Shown piece by piece: positions 1 to 8,455 of a DNA stretch of 64,000 nucleotides. Made by a program: the position numbers and the translations under genes. The notes beneath the pieces are model-generated. The model had not been told where the DNA came from, did not search any database, and worked only from the letters and a program-made list of their open reading frames with translations. The stretch spans positions 1,203,501 to 1,267,500 of the forward strand of contig JAUJNX010000001.1 in assembly GCA_030447925.1 (NCBI GenBank), in the 5' to 3' direction. How positions within the stretch are numbered: the first letter of the stretch is position 1; each line of letters begins with the position of its first letter. Source of the stretch: Egibacteraceae bacterium (GTDB lineage Bacteria > Actinomycetota > Nitriliruptoria > Euzebyales > Egibacteraceae).

Positions 1-1
1 G

Positions 2-444
2 GCCCCCGACGCGCTGGTCCGGCTGTACGGCGACCTCGCCGGGCTGCTGCGCCCCGGCGGGCTGTTCCTGAACGGCGACAACCTGTCCTACGGCCCCGCC
101 GAGCCCACCCTGCGCCGGGCCGCGGCCGCCGCCTCGGCGCGCCGCGGCGAGCGCGCGCGGGCCGCCGGCGACGAGCGCTGGGACGCCTGGTGGGACGCCG
201 CGGCCGCCGCGACGGCTGGGACGCCTGGACCGGGGCGCCCCCGAGCTGGTGGGACGCCGCGGCCGCCCACCCCGCCCTGGCCCGGCTGGTGCGCCGGCGC
301 CGCGCGCTGGACCACGAGGCGGACCACGGCGACGCCGCCACCACCCTGGACCTGCACCGCGCGGCGCTGGCGGAGGCGGGCTTCCGCGAGACCGGGGTCG
401 TCTGGCAGGACCTGGACGACCGCGTCCTGCTCGCCGTGCGCTGA
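2..444 (+). pseudogene. C-terminal part of a class I SAM-dependent methyltransferase, frame-disrupted
   Basis: The window opens inside this gene. In the second frame it reads a post-Rossmann strand (LLRPGGLFLNGD) typical of the end of a SAM-methyltransferase fold, then ERWDAWWDAAAA. From about base 247 the first frame continues with WWDAAAAHPALARL and ends with a C-terminal helix-strand block (ALAEAGFRETGVVWQ). The two halves overlap in content (WWDAAAA occurs in both) but lie in different frames, so one base is missing or a 59-base segment was inserted between 188 and 247. The family match comes from general resemblance to small actinobacterial methyltransferases. The substrate cannot be told. 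The frame break may be a sequence error, since similar breaks recur through the window. Confidence 0.55.
188..267. repeat. 21-base direct repeat, 59 bases apart
   Basis: The 21 bases at 188-208 recur exactly at 247-267 (both begin TGGTGGGACGCC). The 59-base offset is not a multiple of three and coincides with the reading-frame break in the methyltransferase remnant, so it may be a small tandem duplication or an assembly slip. Confidence 0.7.
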
Positions 445-467
445 CCGGCCGCGCCGCGCCGCCGGAC

Positions 468-473
468 TACACT
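468..473 (+). promoter_or_regulatory. -10-like hexamer for leaderless murI
   Basis: TACACT ends seven bases before the murI ATG, with no Shine-Dalgarno sequence between. This spacing places the transcript start at or next to the start codon, the layout of leaderless actinobacterial mRNAs. Confidence 0.5.
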
Positions 474-480
474 CGCCCCC

Positions 481-1284
481 ATGCCCGATCCCCGGCCCAT
501 CGGGGTCTTCGACTCGGGGGTTGGCGGGCTCACCGTGGCCCGCGCCCTCATGGACCTGCTGCCCGACGAGCGGCTGGTCTACCTCGGTGACACCGCCCGC
601 ACGCCCTACGGGCCGCGCCCCCCGGCGGAGGTGCGCCGCTTCACCGTCGCCGCCGTCGACGAGCTGGCGCGCCACGACGTCAAGCTGGTCGTGGTGGCCT
701 GCAACACCGCCACGGCCGCCCAGGCGACCGCGCCGTCGGCCTTCACCGTCCCGGTGACGGGGGTCATCGGGCCCGCGGTGGTCGCGGCCACCCGCGCGAC
801 GCGCAACGGCCGGGTGGGGGTGATCGGCACCGAGGGCACGATCGCCTCCGGCGCCTACGAGCGCGCGCTGGCCGCCGCCGACCCGGAGCTCAAGGTCCTG
901 TCCCAGGCCTGCCCCCGGTTCGTCGAGCTGGTCGAGCAGGGCCGCACCACCGACCCGGAGGTGCGCGAGGTCGCCGCGGACTACCTGGCGCCCCTCGTGG
1001 CGGCGCAGGTGGACACCCTGATCCTGGGCTGCACCCACTACCCCCTGCTCACCGGGGTGCTCGCCTACGTCATGGGCCCCCAGGTGGTGCTGACCTCCAG
1101 CGCCGAGGAGACCGCGCGCGCCGTGTTCACCCGGCTGGTGGACGACGACGCGCTGGCCGACCGCGGCGGCGCCCACCGGTTCCTGGCCACCGGCGACCCC
1201 GCGGCGTTCGCCGCGCTGGCCGCCCGGTTCCTGGGCCCGCGGGTCGCGCCGCCCGACGTGGGGCGGGTGCCGGCATGGGCATGA
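481..1284 (+). CDS. murI: Glutamate racemase
   Basis: Cofactor-independent glutamate racemase supplying D-glutamate for peptidoglycan in the cytoplasm. The 267-residue product has the family length. It carries the N-terminal [12 protein letters not shown] signature and both catalytic cysteines: Cys74 in [10 protein letters not shown] and Cys184 in GCTHYPLL, the pair that acts as the two opposing acid/bases. The ATG at 481 is preceded at seven bases by TACACT, which suggests a leaderless transcript and fixes the start. The gene overlaps rph, and rdgB follows with another overlap, so the three are very probably co-transcribed. The order murI-rph-rdgB is a common actinobacterial arrangement. Confidence 0.96.
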   Translation: MPDPRPIGVFDSGVGGLTVARALMDLLPDERLVYLGDTARTPYGPRPPAEVRRFTVAAVDELARHDVKLVVVACNTATAAQATAPSAFTVPVTGVIGPAVVAATRATRNGRVGVIGTEGTIASGAYERALAAADPELKVLSQACPRFVELVEQGRTTDPEVREVAADYLAPLVAAQVDTLILGCTHYPLLTGVLAYVMGPQVVLTSSAEETARAVFTRLVDDDALADRGGAHRFLATGDPAAFAALAARFLGPRVAPPDVGRVPAWA

Positions 1285-2036
1285 CCGTGGGGCTGGTCAG
1301 GGGCGACGGCAGGGGGGCGGCGGACCTGCGCCCGGTCACCATCACCACCGGGGTGCAGGAGTTCGCGGAGGGCTCGGCGCTCATCGACGTCGGGCGCACG
1401 CGCGTGCTCTGCGCCGCGAGCGTGGACACCGTCCTGCCCCGCTGGCTGCACGGGCAGGGGCGGGGCTGGGTGACCGCGGAGTACGCCATGCTCCCGCGCG
1501 CCACCTCCGACCGCACCCCGCGGGAGTCCGCCAAGGGCCGCGTCGGCGGGCGCACCCACGAGATCCAGCGCCTGATCGGGCGCAGCCTGCGGGCCGCGAT
1601 CGACCTCAAGGGCGTCGGCGCCCACGTCGTGCACGTCGACTGCGACGTGCTGCAGGCCGACGGCGGCACCCGCACCGCGGCGATCACCGGCGCCTGGGTC
1701 GCCCTGTCGCTGGCCCTGGACACCATGGTCGCCCGCGGGCTGCTGAAGGCCCGGCCGCGCCTGGACCCGCTCGCGGCGGTCAGCGTGGGCGTCGTGGACG
1801 GCGTCGGCATGCTGGACCTGTGCTACGAGGAGGACGCGCGCGCCGACGTCGACATGAACGTGGTCATGACCGGCGACGGCCGCTTCGTCGAGGTGCAGGG
1901 CACCGCCGAGGCCGCCCCGTTCAGCCGCGCGGAGCTGGACGCCCTGCTGGCGCTCGCCGCGGCCGGGGTCGAGGGCCTGCTCGCGGCCCAGGCGCTCGCG
2001 CTGCCGGACGGGCCCGCGCCCGGGGCGCTCGGGTGA
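1275..2036 (+). CDS. rph: Ribonuclease PH
   Basis: Phosphorolytic 3'-5' exoribonuclease that trims tRNA 3' ends. The product is about 253 residues, the normal length. It shows the conserved RPVTI start, [10 protein letters not shown], the [16 protein letters not shown] block that contributes phosphate and RNA contacts, and [20 protein letters not shown] (about residues 121-140) around the active site. Two in-frame ATGs exist. The one at 1281 overlaps the murI stop as ATGA and is the likelier start (251 residues); the one at 1275 gives two extra residues. Its stop is shared with the GTG start of rdgB. Confidence 0.96.
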   Translation: MGMTVGLVRGDGRGAADLRPVTITTGVQEFAEGSALIDVGRTRVLCAASVDTVLPRWLHGQGRGWVTAEYAMLPRATSDRTPRESAKGRVGGRTHEIQRLIGRSLRAAIDLKGVGAHVVHVDCDVLQADGGTRTAAITGAWVALSLALDTMVARGLLKARPRLDPLAAVSVGVVDGVGMLDLCYEEDARADVDMNVVMTGDGRFVEVQGTAEAAPFSRAELDALLALAAAGVEGLLAAQALALPDGPAPGALG

Positions 2037-2614
2037 GGCGGGTCGTCCTCGCCACCACCAACCAGGGCAAGGTCGCCGAGCTCCGCCGGATCCTGGACGG
2101 CCTGGACATCGACCTGGTCGACGCCCGCGCGGCCGGGCTCGCCGCGGTCGACGAGACCGGCGCGACGTTCCTGGACAACGCCCGCCTCAAGGCCCGGGCC
2201 GCGGCGGACGCCACCGGGCTGCCCGCCGTGGCCGACGACAGCGGCCTGGCCGTCGACGCCCTGGGCGGCGAGCCGGGCGTGCGCTCGGCGCGCTACGCGG
2301 GCCCGGAGCAGGACGACGCGGCCAACCTCGCCCTGCTGCTGCGACGGCTGGCGGGGATCGCCGACCGGCGGGCGCGCTTCGTCTGCGCCGCCGTCCTCGC
2401 CGCCCCCGACGGCCGCGAGTGGACCGCCGCCGGGACCCTGGAGGGGACGATCGCACCGGCGCCGCGCGGCACCGGCGGGTTCGGCTACGACCCCGTCTTC
2501 GTCCCCGAGGGCGGCGGCCGCACCGCGGCCGAGCTGACGCCGGCGGAGACGGACGCGGTCTCCCACCGCGGCCGCGCCTTCCGATCGCTGCGGCCGGCTT
2601 TCATCGATCTGTAG
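2033..2614 (+). CDS. rdgB: XTP/dITP pyrophosphatase (Ham1/RdgB family)
   Basis: Removes non-canonical purine triphosphates (XTP, dITP, ITP) by hydrolysis to the monophosphate and PPi, keeping them out of DNA and RNA. The 193-residue reading frame has the N-terminal [11 protein letters not shown] nucleotide-binding motif, [13 protein letters not shown] with the catalytic acidic residues, GVRSARYAG, and the C-terminal [12 protein letters not shown] and SHRGRAF blocks. I chose the GTG at 2033 because it overlaps the rph stop as GTGA and puts the ATTNQGK motif at the usual distance from the N terminus. It is the last gene of the murI-rph-rdgB operon. Confidence 0.94.
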   Translation: MRRVVLATTNQGKVAELRRILDGLDIDLVDARAAGLAAVDETGATFLDNARLKARAAADATGLPAVADDSGLAVDALGGEPGVRSARYAGPEQDDAANLALLLRRLAGIADRRARFVCAAVLAAPDGREWTAAGTLEGTIAPAPRGTGGFGYDPVFVPEGGGRTAAELTPAETDAVSHRGRAFRSLRPAFIDL

Positions 2615-2628
2615 GACGGCGCGCGGCG

Positions 2629-2634
2629 TACGCT
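2629..2634 (+). promoter_or_regulatory. -10-like hexamer before sortase gene
   Basis: TACGCT lies nine bases before the sortase ATG, with no ribosome-binding sequence between. It resembles the leaderless-promoter layout seen before murI and others, though it could be chance in this sequence. Confidence 0.35.
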
Positions 2635-2643
2635 GGCCGGGTC

Positions 2644-3405
2644 ATGCGGGCAGCGACAGAACGAGCACACGGCGTGGAGCGGCCGCGGTCCCACGACCGC
2701 ACCGAGCGCCTGCTGCCGCCCCGGCGGCTGCAGCGCGCCGCCCTGCGCCGCGAGCGCCGCCGGCGCCGGCTGGCCCGGGCCGGGGTCATCGCGGTCGCCC
2801 TGGTGGCGCTGCTGCTGCCCGACCTGCGCCCCCCGGCGACGCGGGTCTCGCTGGTCGACCGCTTCCTGGCCGGGCAGGTGCCGTTCTCGTCCGCGCGGGT
2901 GCAGGACGACCCCATCGGGATCCACGCCGCCGCCCTGCCCGTGGTCGAGGTCCCCGAGGACACCCTGGTGCCCATCGGGCGCGTCGTCATCCCGAAGATG
3001 GGCCTGGACACCGCGTACCACAGCGGCGTGCACGAGGCGGTGCTGGAGCGGGGGCCCGGGCACTGGCCGGGCACGCCCCTCCCCGGGCAGCCCGGCAACG
3101 CGGTCCTGTCGGGGCACCGCACGACCTTCACCGCGCCGTTCAACGGGCTGGACCTGCTCGTCCCCGGCGACGAGGTCCGCGTCGAGTCCGGCGGCCGCAC
3201 GACGGTCTACCGGGTGACGGGCACGACGATCGAGCCAGAGGCGACGTATCCGGATGTGGTGCTTCCGCAACCAGCGGACCCGGCCGAACGGACGATCACG
3301 ATGTTCGCATGCCACCCCAAAGGGTCTGCCCAGCAACGCATCGTCGTGAAGGCGACTGCCTATGATGACCCCCGACCGGCGTCACCCGCAGCGGGAGGGG
3401 AATGA
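2644..3405 (+). CDS. Sortase (class E-like), membrane-anchored transpeptidase
   Basis: Cysteine transpeptidase that attaches surface proteins to the cell wall outside the membrane. The 253-residue protein has a very basic N-terminal stretch (about residues 20-45), one hydrophobic segment (about 46-60) as an inside-to-outside anchor, then the sortase barrel. The catalytic triad is visible: His158 in LSGHRTTF, Cys223 in TMFACHP and Arg232 in QQRIVV. The alanine before Cys (FAC rather than TC) and the overall form point to the actinobacterial class E group. No substrate with a sorting signal lies next to it. The LPATG protein at the far right end of the window could only be its substrate if both halves of the window are one genome. 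Confidence 0.88.
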   Translation: MRAATERAHGVERPRSHDRTERLLPPRRLQRAALRRERRRRRLARAGVIAVALVALLLPDLRPPATRVSLVDRFLAGQVPFSSARVQDDPIGIHAAALPVVEVPEDTLVPIGRVVIPKMGLDTAYHSGVHEAVLERGPGHWPGTPLPGQPGNAVLSGHRTTFTAPFNGLDLLVPGDEVRVESGGRTTVYRVTGTTIEPEATYPDVVLPQPADPAERTITMFACHPKGSAQQRIVVKATAYDDPRPASPAAGGE

Positions 3406-3505
3406 CGTCCCGGTAGGTCGGTTCGAGGGGTCGGAAACGAGGGTGGGGCGGTACCCGGCGGGGGGACCGGCCCTGGGCGCGCGAGCAGGAGAGGGCGGGA
3501 CTGCC

Positions 3506-4156
3506 ATGGAGGACCGACAGGTCTGGGAGACGCCACCGGCGTCCCGGACGGGGGAGCGGAGCTCCCTCACGCGGCGACGCGTGCTGGAGGGTGGTGCGGC
3601 GCTCGGGGCCGCGGGCCTGGTGGGCACCGCGCTGCTCCAGCGCGGCGGGCGCGTGGGCATCGCACAGCAGCCGACGGGCGGCGACCTCGACCTGGTCGAG
3701 CTGGCCCTCACCCTGGTCGCCCTCGAGTGCGACTTCGACGAGCGCGGGCTGGAGGCGGGCATCCTCTCGGGCCGCGACCTCGAGGTCGTCACCGAGGTCT
3801 ACAACATCTCCAAGGCGCAGGAGAAGCTGATCGCCCAGATCCTCGCGGACGCGGGCGGACCGGAGGTCGAGCGCGCCGAGTTCACCTTTCCCGACGAGTC
3901 GCTCGCGTCGCGCGACGGCTTCCTGCAGCTCAGCTCGCAGCTCCAGGAGCTGTGGGTGGGCGGCTTCCAGGGGATGCTCCCCAGCATCCAGAACCCGGAG
4001 CTGTTCAACGTCGGCGCGTCCCTGGCCGGCGTGCGGTCCCGCTGCGCGGCGGCGATCGCCGCGCTCGGCGGGGGGCGGCCGTTGCCGTCGCCCGTCGAGA
4101 CCCCCCTGTCCGCCGCCGACGTGCTGAACCGCGTCGCCGAGTACCGAGCCGCCTGA
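3506..4156 (+). CDS. Tat-exported ferritin-like domain protein
   Basis: Probably a secreted or membrane-tethered ferritin-like four-helix protein. I chose the ATG at 3506 because AGGAGAGGG sits just upstream and the product then begins with a short basic leader, a twin-arginine motif (LTRRRVLEGG, about residues 21-30) and a hydrophobic stretch. The mature part starts helical with LALTLVALECDFDERGLEAG, which resembles the first helix of the PF13668-type ferritin-like family, where the glutamates would bind metal. No other catalytic motif is evident. The next gene overlaps by one base and encodes a second member, so the two products may form a hetero-oligomer. Function is unknown; iron handling or desiccation-related roles are family guesses only. 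Confidence 0.65.
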   Translation: MEDRQVWETPPASRTGERSSLTRRRVLEGGAALGAAGLVGTALLQRGGRVGIAQQPTGGDLDLVELALTLVALECDFDERGLEAGILSGRDLEVVTEVYNISKAQEKLIAQILADAGGPEVERAEFTFPDESLASRDGFLQLSSQLQELWVGGFQGMLPSIQNPELFNVGASLAGVRSRCAAAIAALGGGRPLPSPVETPLSAADVLNRVAEYRAA

Positions 4157-4788
4157 TGCGACGTCGCGACCTGCTCAAGGTGATCCTCGCCTCGCCCGCC
4201 GCGATCGGGGTCCAGTTCCTGACCCCCGCCGCCGCGGCCCAGGCCCAGCCGTCCTCGTTCGCGGGTCCCGCGGACGTCTTCAACTACCTGCGCACGCTCC
4301 AGCACCTCAAGGCGGAGTTCTTCCGCCAGGGCGTCGCCGCCAACCTGCTCACGGGGGTCGAGGCGGACTACCTGCGCACCATCGGCGAGGACGACGCCGC
4401 CCTGCTCGCGCTCTACACCCAGAAGGTCACCGAGATCGGCGGCGAGCTCACCCCCGCCCCGGCGGTCGCGTTCGGTGACGCCTTCCGCAGCCGCGAGAGC
4501 TACCTGACCATGGCGTTCGACCTCACGAACTGCTGCCTCCAGGGCTACCTCGGCGCGGCGCCCGCGCTGTTCGGGCAGCGCGACCTGCTCCAGCCGCTGC
4601 TCGGCGGCTTCGGGACGCAGGCGCGGCACGCCGCGGTCGTCGGCATCGCCGGGGGCCGCCCCGCGGCCGGCGGGATCTTCAAGGGTCCCACGGAGATCGC
4701 CCTCGGGCGCGAGCGCGTCCTGTCGGACCTGTCGCCGGTGCTCGGCGACGCCCACGACGCCGCCGCACACGCCGCGCGCACGGACTAG
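4156..4788 (+). CDS. Second Tat-type ferritin-like domain protein
   Basis: The 210-residue product begins MRRRDLLKVILASPAAIG, a compact twin-arginine-type signal, followed by an alanine-rich cleavage region. The body is helical, with an acidic/histidine-bearing first helix (FNYLRTLQHLKAEFFRQG) and a later AFDLTNCCLQGYLGAAP helix, in the style of PF13668 ferritin-like proteins. Its ATG overlaps the stop of the preceding ferritin-like gene (TGATG), so the two are translationally coupled and probably made in equal amounts. A strong imperfect hairpin follows the stop. Metal binding is inferred from the family and not shown by an unmistakable motif. Confidence 0.65.
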   Translation: MRRRDLLKVILASPAAIGVQFLTPAAAAQAQPSSFAGPADVFNYLRTLQHLKAEFFRQGVAANLLTGVEADYLRTIGEDDAALLALYTQKVTEIGGELTPAPAVAFGDAFRSRESYLTMAFDLTNCCLQGYLGAAPALFGQRDLLQPLLGGFGTQARHAAVVGIAGGRPAAGGIFKGPTEIALGRERVLSDLSPVLGDAHDAAAHAARTD

Positions 4789-4789
4789 C

Positions 4790-4834
4790 CTCGACGGTTC
4801 GGGGCGCCCCGGGTGGGGGCGCCCCCGAGCCGAG
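4790..4834. terminator. GC-rich imperfect hairpin after the ferritin-like pair
   Basis: CTCGACGGTTCGGGGCGCC and GGCGCCCCCGAGCCGAG can pair with small bulges around a short loop, directly after the stop at 4788 and before the ABC ATPase gene. There is no T tract, so it is a possible terminator or attenuator only. Confidence 0.4.
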
Positions 4835-4843
4835 GAGCCGCGG

Positions 4844-5956
4844 GTGGTCGAGGTCGCCCTCGACGCGGTGACGGTCGTGCACCCCGACGGGACCGTCGCC
4901 CTGTCGCACCTGTCCCTGACCGTCGCCCCCGGCGAGCTCCTGGTGGTGACCGGGCCCTCGGGCAGCGGTAAGACCACCACCCTGCGCGTCGTCGCCGGCC
5001 TGGTCGACCTCGCGGAGGGCAGCGTCCGCATCGACGGCCAGCCGGTGGACGCCCTGCCCCCGCAGGAGCGTGACGTCGCGCTGGTCGCCCAGGAGCACGT
5101 CCTCTACCCGCACCTCACCGTCGCGGAGAACCTCGCGTTCCCGCTGCGCCTCCGCGGCGTCGACCCGGTCGAGGTCAACCGGCGGGTGGCCGCGGAGAGC
5201 CGCGTGCTGGGGCTGTCGCGCCTGCTGTCGCGCCGGCCGCGCACCCTGTCGGCAGGCGGTCGGCAGGCCGTGGCGATCGGGCGCGCCACCACGCGCGCGC
5301 CCCGCGTCTTCCTGCTCGACGAGCCCCTGTCCGCGCTGGACGCGGCCGAGCGGACCCGCCTGCGCCGCGAGCTGCGCGTCTTCCTGGCCGGGCTGGCGGT
5401 GACGACCATCTACGTGACCAACGACCAGGCCGAGGCGCTGGCCCTGGGCGACCGCGTCGCGGTCCTGCGCGACGGCGCCCTCGAGCAGGTGGCCCCGCCG
5501 GCGGAGCTGCTGGCCCGGCCGGCCAACACCTTCGTCGCCGGCTTCACCGGCACGCCGGGGATGGACCTCGCGCGGGCGGAGGTGATCGCCGCGGGGGCCG
5601 GGGTGGCCTACCGCCTCGCGGACCAGCTCCTGCGCGTGCCGGCCGGGATCCCCGGACCCCTGCGCGGGCTGGTCGGCCGCCCGGTCCTGATCGGCGTGCG
5701 CGCCCACCAGCTCCTGCCCGCGGAGGAGGGCGGCCCCGCGGCCCTGCGCGGCACGGTCGAACGCGTCGAGGCCACCGGCCCGGCCGACCTGGTCGCCGTG
5801 CGTGTGGGCGAGGCCGTCCTGACGGCCCGCTTCCGCCCGGGGCGGGCGCCGCGACCCGGCCGGCCGGCCGACCTGTCCGTGGACCCCGGCCGCCTCGCGG
5901 TCTTCGACGTCGCCACCGGGGCCGCCCTGTGGCACGGCCGCCAGGACCCCGGCTAG
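4844..5956 (+). CDS. MalK/UgpC-type ABC transporter ATPase with altered motifs
   Basis: The 370-residue cytoplasmic ATPase has the nucleotide-binding domain first and a TOBE-like C-terminal region after about residue 235. Walker A is GPSGSGKTT (37-45), the Q-loop glutamine is Gln83 (VAQEHVLYPH) and Walker B is VFLLDE (155-160) with the D-loop SALD. Two motifs are unusual: the signature reads LSAGGRQ instead of LSGGQ, and the switch (H-loop) histidine is Asn193 (YVTNDQAEA). These changes normally weaken ATP hydrolysis or cooperativity. No permease or binding protein lies nearby, so the partner and substrate are unknown. GTG at 4844 is supported by GAGGAG just upstream. Confidence 0.85.
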   Translation: MVEVALDAVTVVHPDGTVALSHLSLTVAPGELLVVTGPSGSGKTTTLRVVAGLVDLAEGSVRIDGQPVDALPPQERDVALVAQEHVLYPHLTVAENLAFPLRLRGVDPVEVNRRVAAESRVLGLSRLLSRRPRTLSAGGRQAVAIGRATTRAPRVFLLDEPLSALDAAERTRLRRELRVFLAGLAVTTIYVTNDQAEALALGDRVAVLRDGALEQVAPPAELLARPANTFVAGFTGTPGMDLARAEVIAAGAGVAYRLADQLLRVPAGIPGPLRGLVGRPVLIGVRAHQLLPAEEGGPAALRGTVERVEATGPADLVAVRVGEAVLTARFRPGRAPRPGRPADLSVDPGRLAVFDVATGAALWHGRQDPG

Positions 5957-5959
5957 CCT
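5954..5959 (+). promoter_or_regulatory. -10-like hexamer before the cystathionine lyase-like gene
   Basis: TAGCCT, which includes the stop codon of the ABC ATPase, ends nine bases before the GTG at 5969 with no Shine-Dalgarno sequence between. It fits a leaderless start for the downstream gene. Confidence 0.4.
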
Positions 5960-5968
5960 CCTGCCCGG

Positions 5969-6862
5969 GTGCCGGAGGGGGCGGGGATGCGGGACGCGAC
6001 CAGGGTGGTGCGGGCGGGGGCCGCCGACGGACCGGAGGGCACGCCGATGGGCGTGCGGGTCCGGCTGGTCCCCACCGGCGGCGACCACGGCGCGGCGCTG
6101 GAGGGCGCCCGGCTGCTGTGGCTCGAATCGCCGACCAACCCGGGCCTGGACGTCTGCGACCTCGCCGCGCTCGCCGGCCGGGCGCACGCCGCGGGTGCGC
6201 TGGTGGCGGTGGACAACACCACGGCCACCGTGCTCGCCCAGCGCCCGCTCGCACTGGGCGCCGACTTCTCGGTCAGCAGCGACACCAAGGCGATGACCGG
6301 CCACGCGGACCTGGTGCTCGGCCACGTCGCGGCGCGCGACCCCGACCTGCTGTCGCCCCTCGCCGGCTGGCGCACGCAGATGGGCGGGGTGGCCGGGCCG
6401 ATGGAGACCTGGCTGGCGCACCGGTCGCTGGCCACCCTCGACGTCCGGCTGCGCCGCCAGTGCGCCACGGCGCTGGCCGTCGCCACGGCCCTCCGCGACC
6501 ACCCCGAGGTGCGCGGCTGCCGCTACCCGGGGCTCCCCGACGACCCCGCGCACGCGCTCGCGGCGCGGCAGATGGCGCTGTTCGGCCCCGTCGTGGCGTT
6601 CACCCTGGACGACCGCGAGCACGCCGAGCGCTGGCTGGGCGCGCTGCGCCTGGTGGTCCCGGCGACCAGCTTCGGCGGCGTCCGCAGCACCGCGGAGCGA
6701 CGTGCGCGCTGGGGCGGGGACGACGTCCACCCCGGCTTCGTCCGCTTCAGCGCCGGCGTGGAGGACCCCGGCGACGTCCTGGAGGACGTCACGGGTGCCC
6801 TGGTGCGGGCTCGGGCACCGGTGCCGCCTGGACCGCGCCGTGGCGGTCCACCGACCCGGTGA
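5969..6862 (+). pseudogene. Cystathionine gamma-lyase/synthase-like PLP enzyme with internal deletion
   Basis: The C-terminal two thirds is a good Cys/Met-metabolism PLP enzyme: WLESPTNPGLDVCDL, VDNTTATVLAQRPL and the PLP lysine region SVSSDTKAMTGHADLVLG (Lys about residue 107), then ATSFGGVRSTAERRARWGG. The N terminus starts normally (MRDATRVVRAG) but jumps within about 12 residues to VRLVPTGGD. Family members have some 85-90 residues here, including the tyrosine/arginine that grip the PLP phosphate of the neighbouring subunit. The product is 297 residues against the usual 365-380. The enzyme should not be active as read. An in-frame deletion in the genome or a collapsed region in the assembly would both explain it. 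Confidence 0.75.
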
Positions 6863-8414
6863 CGGGGATGCCGGACGGCGTGGTGCCGTACCAGCGCGTG
6901 CCCTCGACCTGCGCGCCGACCAGCGCGTCGTGGACCTCGTCCAGGACCCGGGCCCGCGGCCAGTCGTCGGGGAAGAACGCGGTCGGCTCCGCGGCCCGCA
7001 CCCAGCGGTCGCCGTCGGCCAGCTCGACGACCGCGGTGTAGACCCCGCGGGCGTCCGGCGCGGAGCTGGTGCCCGGCACCACCCGCGCGCGGGCGTCGGC
7101 GCCCACCGACCCGCGGTGGTGGAACCCGCTGACCCGCCCGCCCCGCCCGAGCCTGCCCTGGAACAGGTGCCGCGCGTCGACCACCCAGCCCGGCGCGCTG
7201 CCCGCCGCCAGCACGCGCGTCCCCGCGGTCGGCGGCAGGCGCCGCAGGACCGCGTCGGCGACCGCGGCGGCGGCCCACCGCCAGCGCGGCCGGGGTCCGC
7301 ACCCGCGGCGCGTCCCACCCGGCCCGCATCAGGGCGGCCGCCAGGCGCCGCCGGGACGCCTCCACCGCCTCGGGCAGGTCGTCCTGGGCCGGGTCGCGGC
7401 CGGGGCCCGTCGGGGTCGTGGCGTAACCCAGCCGCCGGCGCAGGCGCAGCAGGCGGCCCAGCTCGGCCAGGGCCGTGCCGCCCGGGGCGGCCGCGACCAC
7501 CGCGCGGGCACGTCGCCCAGGTCGCCGCGCTCGCCGGGGAGCCGGGGGCAGGCGGTCCCGCCGCCGGGCGAGGTCGCGGTGGTCGACCAGGACCGCCCCG
7601 ATCATCAGGCCGACCAGCAGCGGACCGGCGAGGCCCCGCCGCCGAGCACGTCGTGGACCCGGAGCAGCCAGCCGGGCAGGGCGGCCCGCGCCTCCCACAC
7701 CACCCGGTCGACCACGACGAGCACGAGCACGAGCAGCGGCACGGGGGCGGGGCAGGTGCCCCGGCCACGCCGGGGTGCCGAAGCGCCGGGCGACCGCCGC
7801 CGCCGCGGCGACCACGCCGGCCGACAGGGCGAGCCCGGCCAGGCGCGGCCGCCATCGGCGACCCCGCCGGGCAGCAGCGACCACAGGGCCCACCCGCCCG
7901 GGTCGTCCCCGGCCGCCCGCGCGACCGCCGCCTGCACCGCCTGGTGGCCGACGCCAAGCCGCGCCGACCAGGATCACGTCAGCCAGCCCCGCGAGCGGGC
8001 CCGCGCGGTCCCGCGCAGGAACGCCACCAGCGGCACGACCACCAGCAGCTGGTCCTCGACCGCCGCGCCGACGAGCCGGTCGAGGGGCAGCACCCCGCGG
8101 CGACCGCCGTCCCCGCCCCGGCCGCCGCCGTCTGGACGGCCGCGCGCCACGACAGGGACCGGGTCGGCAGCAGGACGACCAGCTGGGCGAGCAGCCAGCC
8201 TGACCAGGCCACCTGGACCAGCACGGCGCGGGCCGCGGGCAGGGCCGCGCCGCGGCCGCCGCGGCCAGCAGGGCCGCCCACGCCAGCCCGGGGACCAGCG
8301 GCCCCGCCCGGCGGGCGGCCGCCGCCGCGCGGCCGGCGTGCGGACGGACCGCCGCGGCGAGCCGGTCCAGCAGCGGGCCGCCCGTGCGCCCACCCCCACG
8401 GCCGTGCCGCTCAT
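6789..8414 (-). pseudogene. Multi-pass membrane protein (PrsW-like) with C-terminal EndoU-like nuclease domain, frameshifted
   Basis: Coding signal runs along the minus strand but switches frame at least four times. The N-terminal 250 or so residues contain several hydrophobic segments (for example VAWSGWLLAQLVVLLPTRSL and AAVEDQLLVVVPLVAFLR) that recall PrsW-type intramembrane proteases. A charged linker follows. The last 140 residues, read in one frame from 7214 to 6789, contain DARHLFQGRLGRGG, GFHHRGSV, EPTAFFPDDWPRARVLDEV and a closing beta-rich GIPVTGSVDRHG. This matches the layout of bacterial EndoU-type ribonuclease domains. If intact it would be a membrane-linked nuclease, possibly a toxin. 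Both the protease label and the EndoU label are resemblance calls. The frame breaks are probably missing single bases. Confidence 0.45.
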
Positions 8415-8455
8415 GGGCGGAGTATGCCCCGGTTGCGGGGAGCACTCCAGGTGTG

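Noticed and set aside
4679..7957. A 1,092-codon open frame on the minus strand
   Set aside because: It is the antisense shadow of the ABC ATPase and its neighbours. The translation is Arg/Gly/Pro-rich with no domain, as expected in very GC-rich DNA.
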